NCBI GenBank assembly: GCA_042569595.1 | Contig: JBHPHI010000031.1 | Location: 1-7,175, forward strand | From: JBHPHI01 sp042569595 | GTDB lineage: Bacteria > Patescibacteriota > Microgenomatia > UBA1400 > 2-01-FULL-45-11 | Length of the DNA: 7,175 nucleotides | Direction of reading: 5' to 3' | Program-made: the position numbers and the translations under genes | Notes under the pieces: model-generated | Databases searched by the model: none | Told to the model about the DNA's origin: nothing | What the model saw: the letters and a program-made list of their open reading frames with translations, nothing else | Shown here: positions 1 through 6,258 of the stretch, piece after piece | Layout: each line of letters opens with the position of its first letter | Numbering within the stretch: the first letter of the stretch is position 1

Positions 1-37
1 AGGGAGTCCAGCAAGAACGCCTCACTTCAGCAAAAGC
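1..37. repeat. 37-bp inverted repeat, left arm at window edge
   Basis: This segment is the exact reverse complement of 131-167, with 93 bases between the arms. The match runs to the first base of the window, so it may continue outside; it ends sharply at base 37, where base 38 (a) no longer pairs with base 130 (a). The right arm is ordinary lyase coding sequence, so the left arm is an inverted second copy of a piece of the same gene. It is best explained as a fold-back chimera or assembly artefact at a contig end, or less likely a real inverted duplication. It supplies the last codons and the stop of the truncated lyase frame. Confidence 0.95.
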
Positions 38-486
38 ATGTTTATGCGGATCAACATAGCAGCTTTTGTAATGTTTTTAGGTATGGGATCCCCAGTGGAG
101 ACATCGATATGAATAATTGATTTGGAAAGAGCTTTTGCTGAAGTGAGGCGTTCTTGCTGGACTCCCTCTGTGAGAACTAAGTCGGCTTGACCTCCGTAGG
201 CGGTTGTAGCTCCATAAACTGGAACACCATTTTTCACCTGAGCCATCATATTTTGATACACGTTTCTTAGTCTTGCCTTAGTTTTTTCTGAAGGAGAAAC
301 TTCTACGCTTGCGTTGTTGTTGGCTACGGAAATAATTTCTGGAATTGAAAGGTTTTGGTCTCCTGATAGAGAAATAGGGCTTTTTGGCTTAAGTGTTTGT
401 CTGCTTTTTTTTATTACCTCATTTATCATTGGTGTACGGCAAGATTTATATATAGCCATGTTAAGGCATGGAGAAGGGTTGATCAA
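22..486 (-). CDS. Aromatic amino acid lyase/aminomutase (HAL/PAL family), N-terminal fragment
   Basis: This resembles the N-terminus of MIO-dependent lyases, which eliminate ammonia from histidine, phenylalanine or tyrosine, or isomerise them to beta-amino acids. The frame shows the family's early core (LSGDQNLSIPEIISVA), the active-site Tyr loop (VPVYGATTAYGG, near residue 90) and the helix AAMLIRINML near residue 145. It ends after 154 residues, before the Ala-Ser-Gly triad that forms the MIO cofactor; full-length members have about 500 residues. The last codons and the TGA come from the inverted repeat at the window edge, so the stop is probably not the real one. The start is uncertain. 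TTG at 486 gives the longest frame, while ATG at 459 or 429 is possible; ATG 429 leaves about 20 residues before the core, as is usual. Substrate and lyase versus mutase activity cannot be told. It diverges from the 7TM gene. Confidence 0.8.
   Translation of the reverse strand: MINPSPCLNMAIYKSCRTPMINEVIKKSRQTLKPKSPISLSGDQNLSIPEIISVANNNASVEVSPSEKTKARLRNVYQNMMAQVKNGVPVYGATTAYGGQADLVLTEGVQQERLTSAKALSKSIIHIDVSTGDPIPKNITKAAMLIRINMLLLK
131..167. repeat. 37-bp inverted repeat, right arm
   Basis: This is the perfect partner of 1-37. On the minus strand it encodes the lyase residues running EGVQQERLTSAKA, in frame with conserved family sequence on both sides, so it is the native copy and the left arm is the displaced one. 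Confidence 0.95.
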
Positions 487-534
487 TTGTTAAATACTTT
501 TGTATTGTAAAAATTGGTTGTTTTTCTTCTGTCT

Positions 535-543
535 TGATAAAAT
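535..543 (+). promoter_or_regulatory. Extended -10 promoter element for the 7TM/ligase operon
   Basis: The string TGATAAAAT fits an extended -10 (TGn plus a TATAAT-like hexamer). It ends 8 nt before the ATG at 552, so transcription would begin at or next to the start codon. The identical nine bases precede the divergent ATP-grasp gene at 4528. A TTGGTT 18 bases upstream of the hexamer is a weak -35 candidate. Confidence 0.5.
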
Positions 544-551
544 ACAAGGAT

Positions 552-1457
552 ATGAAATTAAAAAACATTTTAATCGGGTTTTTATTGTTGGCTTTTTCAG
601 TCCTCCCAGCCTTGGCACAAGATGCTTCTGAAGAATTACCAACATTAGCAACAGAGAGTGCGGTGGCATCTGAGAGTGCCGAGGCAAGTAAGTCTGCAAT
701 TGCAAAAGTGGTTGAAAAAAAACCTGATATTACTGAGCCTGAGGGAGAGATAAAAGGAAAGCTTGAAAGATACTTGGAAGAGAAGGAAATAGGATCTTTG
801 AGTTATGGGAATGTATTGCAACACACTATTCGTGAAGCAGTTTCTAGAGGGGTTCCAGCAAATACTATTGTTCTCTTAATACTTTTCCCTGTGGTGGCTG
901 CAATAATTGCTGCTAGTAGGCACTTGTTGGGTTTGAGAGGTTTTGGAATCTTCACACCCGCAGTTCTTTCTGTGGCCTTTGTTGCGACAGGTCTTGTGAG
1001 TGGTATTTTAGTGTTTTTGGTAATTCTGATGGTGGCTAGTATGGGGAGGATGGTTTTGAGAAAAATGAAGCTTCATTATTTGCCGCGCATGGCTCTATTG
1101 CTTTGGTTTGTGTCGCTTGGTGTGTTTGCTTTGATGTATTTGTCTTCGTTTGTGGAGATAGAAGCAGTGGTGAAGTTGAGCATTTTCCCAATACTTATCT
1201 TGGTTCTATTGGCAGAAAATTTTATTGAGGTTCAAATTGGCAGAAGCAGAAAAGAGGCAGTGTCGCTAACTATGGAAACGGTAGTATTAGCTGTTGTTTC
1301 GAGCTTGATTTTGAGCTTGGATGTTGTTCAAAGAGCAGCTTTGCTTAACCCTGAAATTATTGTTTTTGGAGTATTGGTGTTTGATGTGTTTGTGGGAAAA
1401 TATGTGGGTTTGAGATACATGGAATATGTGAAGTTTCGAAAGATAATTACCAAATAG
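552..1457 (+). CDS. Signal-peptide 7TM membrane protein, 7TM_transglut-like
   Basis: This is a predicted integral membrane protein related to the seven-helix domain usually fused to an inactive transglutaminase, a known partner of RimK-like ligases. From ATG 552 (301 residues) it opens with a signal peptide (KLKN, hydrophobic core, LPALA-Q cleavage site), then about 80 Ala/Ser/Glu-rich outside residues, then seven hydrophobic helices to the end. The family-like motif ASRHLLGLRGFGIFTPA follows helix 1, with LHYLPRMALLL and FPILILVLLAEN further on. Loops after helices 1, 3, 5 and 7 carry Arg and Lys, so the positive-inside rule puts the C-terminus in the cytoplasm. The transglutaminase-like domain is absent. 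The frame could extend to TTG 534, but that codon sits in the extended -10 and would place charged residues before the signal peptide. The ligase-protease gene follows after 7 nt, implying one transcript. The biochemical role is unknown. Confidence 0.82.
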   Translation: MKLKNILIGFLLLAFSVLPALAQDASEELPTLATESAVASESAEASKSAIAKVVEKKPDITEPEGEIKGKLERYLEEKEIGSLSYGNVLQHTIREAVSRGVPANTIVLLILFPVVAAIIAASRHLLGLRGFGIFTPAVLSVAFVATGLVSGILVFLVILMVASMGRMVLRKMKLHYLPRMALLLWFVSLGVFALMYLSSFVEIEAVVKLSIFPILILVLLAENFIEVQIGRSRKEAVSLTMETVVLAVVSSLILSLDVVQRAALLNPEIIVFGVLVFDVFVGKYVGLRYMEYVKFRKIITK

Positions 1458-1464
1458 TTTTTAT

Positions 1465-2757
1465 ATGAGAGCACAAGACGTATTGGGCATGAATGCCAGG
1501 AACCATGAGTATTTGAAATACAATACACGTTCTGGGAAAAAGATTGCAAACAGCAAGCTTTTAACAAAATCTACCATGCGAAAACTTAAGATTCCTGTGC
1601 CGAGATTGTTTAAGGTATTTAGGGATAGATCTGAGTTGGATAAGTATGACTTTACGAGATTGTCTGATAGCTTTGTGGTGAAGCCAAACAATGGTTTAGG
1701 GGGAGAGGGCATTATTGTTGTGGAAAGAGGAGGTTTATATGCAGGTGAGTGGATAACTTCTAGTGGAGATAAGATAGATGTTCAAGACATTAAGCTTCAT
1801 ATCGAGGATATAATTGAGGGTAGATTTAGCATGGATGACACTGCCGACTTTGCGTTTGTGGAGGAGAGAGTAAAAATTCACCCGGTTTTTGAAAAGTATG
1901 CGTATCATGGAACTCCTGATGTTCGAGTAATTGTGTTTAATAAAATTCCAGTGATGGCGATGCTTAGGATTCCAACTAAAGAATCTGGGGGGAGAGCTAA
2001 CTTACACCAAGGAGCGGTGGGGGCTGGGATAGACTTGGCTACTGGAATCACAACTCATGCAATTGTGTACGCAAATGAAGTTGCTTTTATGCCTGACTCA
2101 AGAAGAAGGGTTCGGGGAATTCAAATTCCAGAGTGGGATAAAGTTTTAGAGTTGTCAATTATGGCATCGGAAGCATCTGGGTTGGCTTTTGTGGGGGCGG
2201 ATGTGGTTTTGCAGCCAAGTACAAAATATCCTGGAAAGACGTTACCAAAGATTTTGGAAATAAATGCTCAACCGGGTTTGAAAATTCAGTTGTGTAATAA
2301 GGCAGGACTAAGAAGTAGGCTAAGAAGAGTGGAGGGATTAGAGGTGGAGTCACCGAAGCATGGGATTTCAATCGGAAAAACTTTATTTGGAGAGAAAGAC
2401 ATGAAGCATTTATCAACTAAGAAAAAAAAGATTAAAGTTTTTGAAGAGGTGGAGGTGGTGAATCAGCTTAAAGAAAAGGTGCTTGTTAAGGTGAAGGTGG
2501 ATACTGGAGCGTTTCGAACGAGCATAGATCAGGCGTTGGCTGAGGAGTTGGGGTTGTTGAGGTCAGACAATATCGTGATGCAAAAAGAGTATGAGAGCGC
2601 CTTGGGTCAAACAACAAGAGACGTTATTCGGATTGTGTTTTATTTGGCTGGAAAAAGGATTGAAACTACCGCGAGTGTTGCAGATAGGTCAAAACTTAAA
2701 AGGCCATTTTTAGTAGGGAGACGAGATCTTAAGGGGTTTCAGATTGTTTTTGATTAA
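1465..2757 (+). CDS. RimK-like ATP-grasp ligase fused to a retropepsin-like protease domain
   Basis: This 430-residue protein has two parts. Residues 1-310 resemble the alpha-L-glutamate ligase-related (RimK-like) ATP-grasp family: MNARNHEYL near the N-terminus, VVKPNNGLGGEGI (71-83) as the nucleotide-binding Lys and glycine loop, PDVRVIVFN (151-159), GADVV (244-248) and the metal-binding LEINAQPGL (264-272). Residues 322-430 resemble the RimK-associated protease family PF05618, once called zinc protease and now considered retropepsin-like: VKVDTGAFRTSI carries the catalytic-type Asp346-Thr-Gly-Ala, and FLVGRRDLKGFQIVF closes the domain. In better-known genomes these are separate proteins encoded beside a 7TM/transglutaminase protein. 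The ATP-grasp part would join an amino acid to a carboxylate using ATP; the protease part could cleave the product or process a partner. The protein looks cytosolic. It has no Shine-Dalgarno and lies 7 nt after the 7TM gene. Substrate is unknown. Confidence 0.87.
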   Translation: MRAQDVLGMNARNHEYLKYNTRSGKKIANSKLLTKSTMRKLKIPVPRLFKVFRDRSELDKYDFTRLSDSFVVKPNNGLGGEGIIVVERGGLYAGEWITSSGDKIDVQDIKLHIEDIIEGRFSMDDTADFAFVEERVKIHPVFEKYAYHGTPDVRVIVFNKIPVMAMLRIPTKESGGRANLHQGAVGAGIDLATGITTHAIVYANEVAFMPDSRRRVRGIQIPEWDKVLELSIMASEASGLAFVGADVVLQPSTKYPGKTLPKILEINAQPGLKIQLCNKAGLRSRLRRVEGLEVESPKHGISIGKTLFGEKDMKHLSTKKKKIKVFEEVEVVNQLKEKVLVKVKVDTGAFRTSIDQALAEELGLLRSDNIVMQKEYESALGQTTRDVIRIVFYLAGKRIETTASVADRSKLKRPFLVGRRDLKGFQIVFD

Positions 2758-3602
2758 ATATTTTTTGATTTATTTATTAAATGCTTGATCATGTGATCTG
2801 CAATATCGATATTAGTAGTGTTTTGAGCCCTTGCGAAGTTGCACGGGAAATTTACTTCTAAAACCAGTGGATTTTTGTTTTGATCGATTAAAATATCTAC
2901 ACCTCCAAATTCAGAGCCAATAGCGTGGGTTGCTTTTATAGCAATTTCTTCTACTTTGTCTGAAAACTTTTTTTTGCGAACCCTTGGTGAGTTTCCAACA
3001 TTCGATCTAATGTCTTCTTTGGTGTTTAAGTACTCAATACTATCAACAACCTCGTTTCCGACAACGATCAACCTAGCTGATCCGTTTGTATCAATAAACT
3101 CCTTCAGGACGAGGTGTTTTCTTTCATCTCTTTGAAGGTAGTCTGATACGGATATTAAGCTTGAGAAAGAGTCAATTTTCATAACTCCGACCCCATGACT
3201 TCCCCCGAATGCCTTGAGTATTACAGGAAATCCACCAACGTGTTTTACGTAATTTTTAAGTCTATTTTTTGAAGGAGGTAAGTCTCTTATGGTTTTTGGA
3301 GTTGGAATATTTGCTTTTTTGAAAATTGCCTCATGTCTAGACGCATTATGGGGAACATTGCTATTGTTGTAGGCTGAGTGGAAGGTGGTAGTTTTGTTGG
3401 TTATTATTGTTTGTTCTATTCTTTTTGCCAAAGATGATGTGGAGGCTCTGTAAAGCATGTGTCCCTCTGTGTTGGGGTATTCAATAAAGTCAAATTCGTT
3501 TTCAAAAATTGGAGAGTATTCCACTGAGTTTTTTTGACAAGCATCCTTTAAAAGGGGATATATGCTTTTATTGTTTTCGTTTGCTATTACGTATAGTTTC
3601 AT
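2754..3602 (-). CDS. RimK-like ATP-grasp ligase
   Basis: This 282-residue protein has the usual length and layout of RimK/LysX-type ATP-grasp carboxylate-amine ligases. A pre-ATP-grasp domain (residues 1-90, with YRASTSSLAKRIEQ) is followed by FPVILKAFGGSHGVGV (125-140) as ATP-binding Lys and glycine loop, VLKEFI (165-170), ARLIVVGNEVVDSIEY (176-191), GGVDIL (233-238) and the metal-binding VLEVNFPCNF (247-256). Where typical RimK has Asp-x-Arg before the VVG strand, this one reads GSARLIVVG, so an acidic residue seems replaced. No membrane segment is visible. The start codon overlaps the stop of the upstream ATP-grasp gene as ATGA, so translation is probably coupled. Its TAA stop overlaps the stop of the convergent ligase-protease gene. 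The residue it adds and the acceptor are unknown. Confidence 0.87.
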   Translation of the reverse strand: MKLYVIANENNKSIYPLLKDACQKNSVEYSPIFENEFDFIEYPNTEGHMLYRASTSSLAKRIEQTIITNKTTTFHSAYNNSNVPHNASRHEAIFKKANIPTPKTIRDLPPSKNRLKNYVKHVGGFPVILKAFGGSHGVGVMKIDSFSSLISVSDYLQRDERKHLVLKEFIDTNGSARLIVVGNEVVDSIEYLNTKEDIRSNVGNSPRVRKKKFSDKVEEIAIKATHAIGSEFGGVDILIDQNKNPLVLEVNFPCNFARAQNTTNIDIADHMIKHLINKSKNI

Positions 3603-4528
3603 AATTGAAATATTCTTTTTAAAATAATTGTGGCGACATCTTGGATTTTACCAATGTCTGGATTATAGTGCATTTTTGATCCAGGGTTGTGGTTTACCTC
3701 TATGATAGTGGCATTGTTTTTTGTTGGTTTCTTGGGATTTTTTATGAGGATATCTACTCCTGATAGACGAGCGTAAACAGAGTCTGATGCTTTAATAGCT
3801 AGTGTTAGGAGTTTTGGGTGTATTTCTGTGTTGTCTATGGTTTCAGCTATGCCTCCCGTGGAGTAGTTCGAATTTGATCGAACCTGAACCTTTGCGTTTT
3901 TATGAAGTACTTCTTTTAAGGAGGTGTTGTTATTTGAGAGGGTGTTTTTTAGGGATTCATCTATTGATATTCTATTGCTGCTTGGTAGATTTAGAATGAG
4001 TTTTTTAACTGTAGATTTTCCATCTCCAATGATAGTAGGTGGCAATCTTTTTACTATTCCTATGACTTGCCTATCAAATACTAGAAATCTGTAATCTTGA
4101 CCATGCTCAAAGCTTTCTATGACTATTCGACTATGTTTTTCGAGTAGTTTTTTTGTAATATCTCTTACTTCTGTTTTTTTGGTTATGTTTACAAAAACAT
4201 CTTTTCCGGCAATACCGCTGGCTGGTTTAATTACAGCTGGGGTGGAAAACTCCCTCTTATCTAGATAGGAAAATTTGGTGACAGACGTTTGGGTTGGAGT
4301 AGGTAGTTTGTTTTTTTTGAGTAAAAATGATGTTAGATGCTTGTGTCTGCAAAGCTCTGCTGTGAGGGCGCTATTTATTTGAGGCACTGCTCGATGGAAT
4401 AAACACTCTTTGTTTTTGAGGAATAGTCTTATTAGTCCATTCGGGTGTAGGACTTCATGGGATATTCCTAGTTTTTTTGCTTTATCTATATATATATTTG
4501 CGTAGTAGTTTTTTGTAGTGAGTTTCAT
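3599..4528 (-). CDS. Cyanophycin synthetase/GshAB-type ATP-grasp ligase
   Basis: This 309-residue stand-alone ATP-grasp protein resembles the ATP-grasp part of cyanophycin synthetase and of bifunctional GshAB. Visible signatures are HKHLTSFLLKKNKLPTP (62-78) leading into the fold, PAVIKPASGIAGKDV (97-111) as ATP-binding Lys and loop, GQDYRFLVFDRQVIG (143-157), IIGDGKSTVKKLI (166-178), STGGIAETID (223-232), GVDI (257-260) and IIEVNHNPG (275-283). It lacks the Mur-ligase-like half of cyanophycin synthetase and the GshA-like half of GshAB, so it probably performs one ATP-dependent peptide or amide bond formation. It leads a two-gene operon with the RimK-like ligase. ATG 4528 is chosen because a TGATAAAAT element ends 6 nt before it and the N-terminus fits the family. 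There is no Shine-Dalgarno. Calling it cyanophycin synthetase outright would overstate the evidence. Confidence 0.85.
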   Translation of the reverse strand: MKLTTKNYYANIYIDKAKKLGISHEVLHPNGLIRLFLKNKECLFHRAVPQINSALTAELCRHKHLTSFLLKKNKLPTPTQTSVTKFSYLDKREFSTPAVIKPASGIAGKDVFVNITKKTEVRDITKKLLEKHSRIVIESFEHGQDYRFLVFDRQVIGIVKRLPPTIIGDGKSTVKKLILNLPSSNRISIDESLKNTLSNNNTSLKEVLHKNAKVQVRSNSNYSTGGIAETIDNTEIHPKLLTLAIKASDSVYARLSGVDILIKNPKKPTKNNATIIEVNHNPGSKMHYNPDIGKIQDVATIILKRIFQL

Positions 4529-4534
4529 TGGGGT

Positions 4535-4543
4535 ATTTTATCA
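4535..4543 (-). promoter_or_regulatory. Extended -10 promoter of the tandem ATP-grasp operon
   Basis: On the minus strand this reads TGATAAAAT, identical to the element before the 7TM gene, and it ends 6 nt before ATG 4528. The likely transcription start is at or beside the A of ATG, giving a leaderless mRNA. No good -35 is seen. Confidence 0.55.
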
Positions 4544-4566
4544 TCTGGTTTTATTTTTTTCTTCTC

Positions 4567-4575
4567 TGGTACAAT
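4567..4575 (+). promoter_or_regulatory. Extended -10 promoter of mnmA
   Basis: The string TGGTACAAT fits TGn plus TACAAT (five of six TATAAT bases). It ends 6 nt before ATG 4582, again predicting a leaderless transcript. It lies in the 53-bp gap shared with the divergent ATP-grasp operon. A -35 match is weak. Confidence 0.6.
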
Positions 4576-4581
4576 TTGTCC

Positions 4582-5644
4582 ATGAAAAACAAAAAAGTTG
4601 TTGTTGGTTTGTCTGGGGGGGGTAGATAGTGCTACCTCTGCGGCTTTGTTGGTGGAACAAGGCTACGATGTTTCTGGGGTGTTTCTTGAGTGCTGGAGAG
4701 CTCCTGGCTGCAGAGTAGATGAAGACAGAAAAGATGCGATGGATGTAGCGCTGCAGCTTGGAATTCCTTTTAAGGTGTTGGATTTTAAGAAAGAGTATAA
4801 GGATAGGGTAGTGGAGTATTTTTATTCTGAATATCAGGAGGGTAGAACTCCAAATCCTGACACAATGTGTAATAAAGAAATAAAGTTTGGGATGTTTTAC
4901 GATTGGGCAATGAAAGAGGGTTTTGATTTTGTGGCAACAGGACATTATGCGCGAGTAGATAATGGAAAGTTGTTGGCTGGTGTGGATAAGAAAAAAGATC
5001 AGAGTTATTTTTTATATTTAATGAAAAAGGAGCAGCTGGATCATGTGCTTTTTCCTTTGGGGGAAATGATAAAAGATGAAGTTCGCGAAGAGGCAAAAAA
5101 AAGAAAGTTGATCGTTGCGGACAAACCTGACTCACAAGGGATATGTTTTATCGGCCCTGTGGATGTAAGAAAGTTTTTGGAAGAGAGAATTACTCCAAAG
5201 AAAGGTGATGTTGTAAATACAAAAGGGGAGGTGGTTGGAAGTCATGACGGGGTGTGGTTTTATACTGTAGGTCAGAGGCACGGATTTACTATTGATGGGA
5301 AGTATAAAAGCAAGAGTGGGGAATGGAAGCATTCTATTCCACCTCTTTATGTAATAGAAAAGGATGTGGAGAATAATTGCTTGGTTGTGGGGTTTGGAGC
5401 GGAAACTTTAACTTCTGAGTTTGAGGTGGAGAATATTCATTGGATTGAAAAACCTGAAAATGGAGATTTGTCAGTTAGAATTCGTCATAGAGGAAAGTGG
5501 ATTGGTGCCAAATTTAAAAAAATTTCAAAAGATTGGAAATCATTGAAGGTTATATTAGATGAACCTCAAAGAGGCGTGGCTTCTGGGCAGGCGGCTGTGT
5601 TTTATTTAGATGAACAGGTTTTGGGTGGTGGAATAATTGTTTAG
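4582..5644 (+). CDS. mnmA: tRNA-specific 2-thiouridylase MnmA, frameshifted at an eight-G run
   Basis: MnmA activates the wobble uridine of Lys, Glu and Gln tRNAs with ATP and installs sulfur at position 2. The true start is ATG 4582, giving MKNKKVVVGLSGG, but the G run at 4615-4622 has eight bases where seven are needed, and the frame hits TAG at 4627. Dropping one G joins it to the long downstream frame and restores the PP-loop SGGVDS, giving about 353 residues, close to normal length. All other signatures are intact (restored numbering): catalytic Cys96 in RTPNPDTMCNKEIKFG, ATGHYAR, second Cys188 in DSQGICFI, and YTVGQRHGF. A sequencing or assembly error is the likeliest cause, since the rest shows no decay; slippage or phase variation is possible. 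An open frame can be called from TTG 4598, but it lacks the start of the PP-loop. The gene ends overlapping the convergent hypothetical gene. Confidence 0.93.
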
Positions 5645-6246
5645 TTGCAGAGGTTTTTGTAGAGACCAATTTTGTGAGTTGAGTAATGATATGTGTTTTG
5701 GTTTTCGTCGTGATATACAAGCATTTGGGTGTTTGGGTTGTAATATCTTAGAGTGAGTTTATTTTGGTTGGGATTTTCCTCAATCCAGTGAATGAGATTT
5801 CCTTTCCAGTCCAGTACGATTCTGGTGTGTGGATGTTGTTTGTCTGTTTCGTAGGAAATGATGTTTGATTTTTCATCAATGATGAATTGGTCAGCAATAT
5901 TTATAGTGCCTTGGGATTCTAGGGCTCCGATTAAGTTTATTTGGGTGTTGTTTTGGTGAGTGAGAATGCAATGATTTTCGCACGAAATTTTGGGATATGA
6001 ACTTTGACTTAATATTTGCTCAAATGGTTTCGGGTAGATTAAGTCAGAAGGATTTGGTTGGCACTCAATGGGCGTAGGTCTTGGTTTGAATAAAGCGAGT
6101 TGTTTGTGGGGAAGTAAGTAGTTTGACTTTTGTAGCGGCGCTCCGTTTGAGTGTCTAAATGTTTGGAAAGTGAAGAAGACTAAAAAAACATAGACTGAAA
6201 TGAGGGAAAGAAAAATATAAAGTACAATTGTTTTATTGCGGGCCAT
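5641..6246 (-). CDS. Membrane-anchored hypothetical protein
   Basis: I do not recognise this 201-residue protein. It has one N-terminal hydrophobic segment (about residues 7-27) after a short basic start (MARNK), so it is probably a single-pass membrane protein with the rest outside the cell. The outer part has four cysteines (62, 89, 93, 200) that might form disulfides, a Pro-rich linker near 54-73, and a C-terminal half rich in Asn, Tyr, His and Thr that looks beta-strand rich. The high Asn, Thr, Gln, His and Pro content fits the A/C-rich coding strand imposed by the local base skew. A TACAAT element ends 6 nt before ATG 6246, supporting this start. The TAA stop overlaps the mnmA stop. It diverges from the glycosyltransferase gene across only 17 bp; no function is inferred. 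Confidence 0.75.
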   Translation of the reverse strand: MARNKTIVLYIFLSLISVYVFLVFFTFQTFRHSNGAPLQKSNYLLPHKQLALFKPRPTPIECQPNPSDLIYPKPFEQILSQSSYPKISCENHCILTHQNNTQINLIGALESQGTINIADQFIIDEKSNIISYETDKQHPHTRIVLDWKGNLIHWIEENPNQNKLTLRYYNPNTQMLVYHDENQNTYHYSTHKIGLYKNLCN

Positions 6247-6251
6247 ATAAA

Positions 6252-6257
6252 TATTGT
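6252..6257 (+). promoter_or_regulatory. Candidate -10 element of the glycosyltransferase gene
   Basis: TATTGT ends 6 nt before ATG 6264, the same spacing as at the other starts, but it matches TATAAT at only four of six positions and lacks an upstream TG. It overlaps the opposite-strand -10 element at 6253-6258 almost completely. Confidence 0.35.
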
Positions 6258-6258
6258 A
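6253..6258 (-). promoter_or_regulatory. -10 element of the membrane-anchored hypothetical gene
   Basis: On the minus strand this reads TACAAT, the same hexamer as at mnmA, and it ends 6 nt before ATG 6246, predicting a leaderless mRNA. A G but no T is present at the extended -10 positions. No -35 match is obvious; any upstream contacts would fall inside the divergent glycosyltransferase gene. Confidence 0.5.

Noticed and set aside
534..551. Upstream TTG start for the 7TM protein, adding six residues
   Set aside because: The TTG overlaps the TGATAAAAT extended -10, and starting at ATG 552 gives a clean signal peptide.
2787..2798. Short palindrome GATCA-TG-TGATC near the convergent junction, possible operator or terminator
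   Set aside because: It encodes ordinary residues (DHMIK) of the RimK-like ligase, has a two-base loop and no following T-run, so it is probably coincidence.
3599..3602. Possible TGA recoding, as in some candidate phyla
   Set aside because: TGA ends the cyanophycin-type ligase exactly at the ATGA overlap with the next gene, and proteins are complete at family length, so the standard bacterial code fits.
3802..3999. Plus-strand open frame opposite the cyanophycin-type ligase
   Set aside because: It is antisense to strongly conserved ATP-grasp coding sequence and resembles no family; it is a chance frame. The same holds for frames opposite the 7TM/ligase genes (1328-1567, 1461-1712, 2159-2416), mnmA (4541-4945, 4785-5135, 5132-5332), the 7TM gene start (490-705) and the glycosyltransferase (6785-7012).
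4598..4626. TTG at 4598 as the start of mnmA
   Set aside because: This start only avoids the frameshift. The ATG at 4582 gives the canonical MKNKKVVVGLSGG N-terminus with a -10 element 6 nt upstream.
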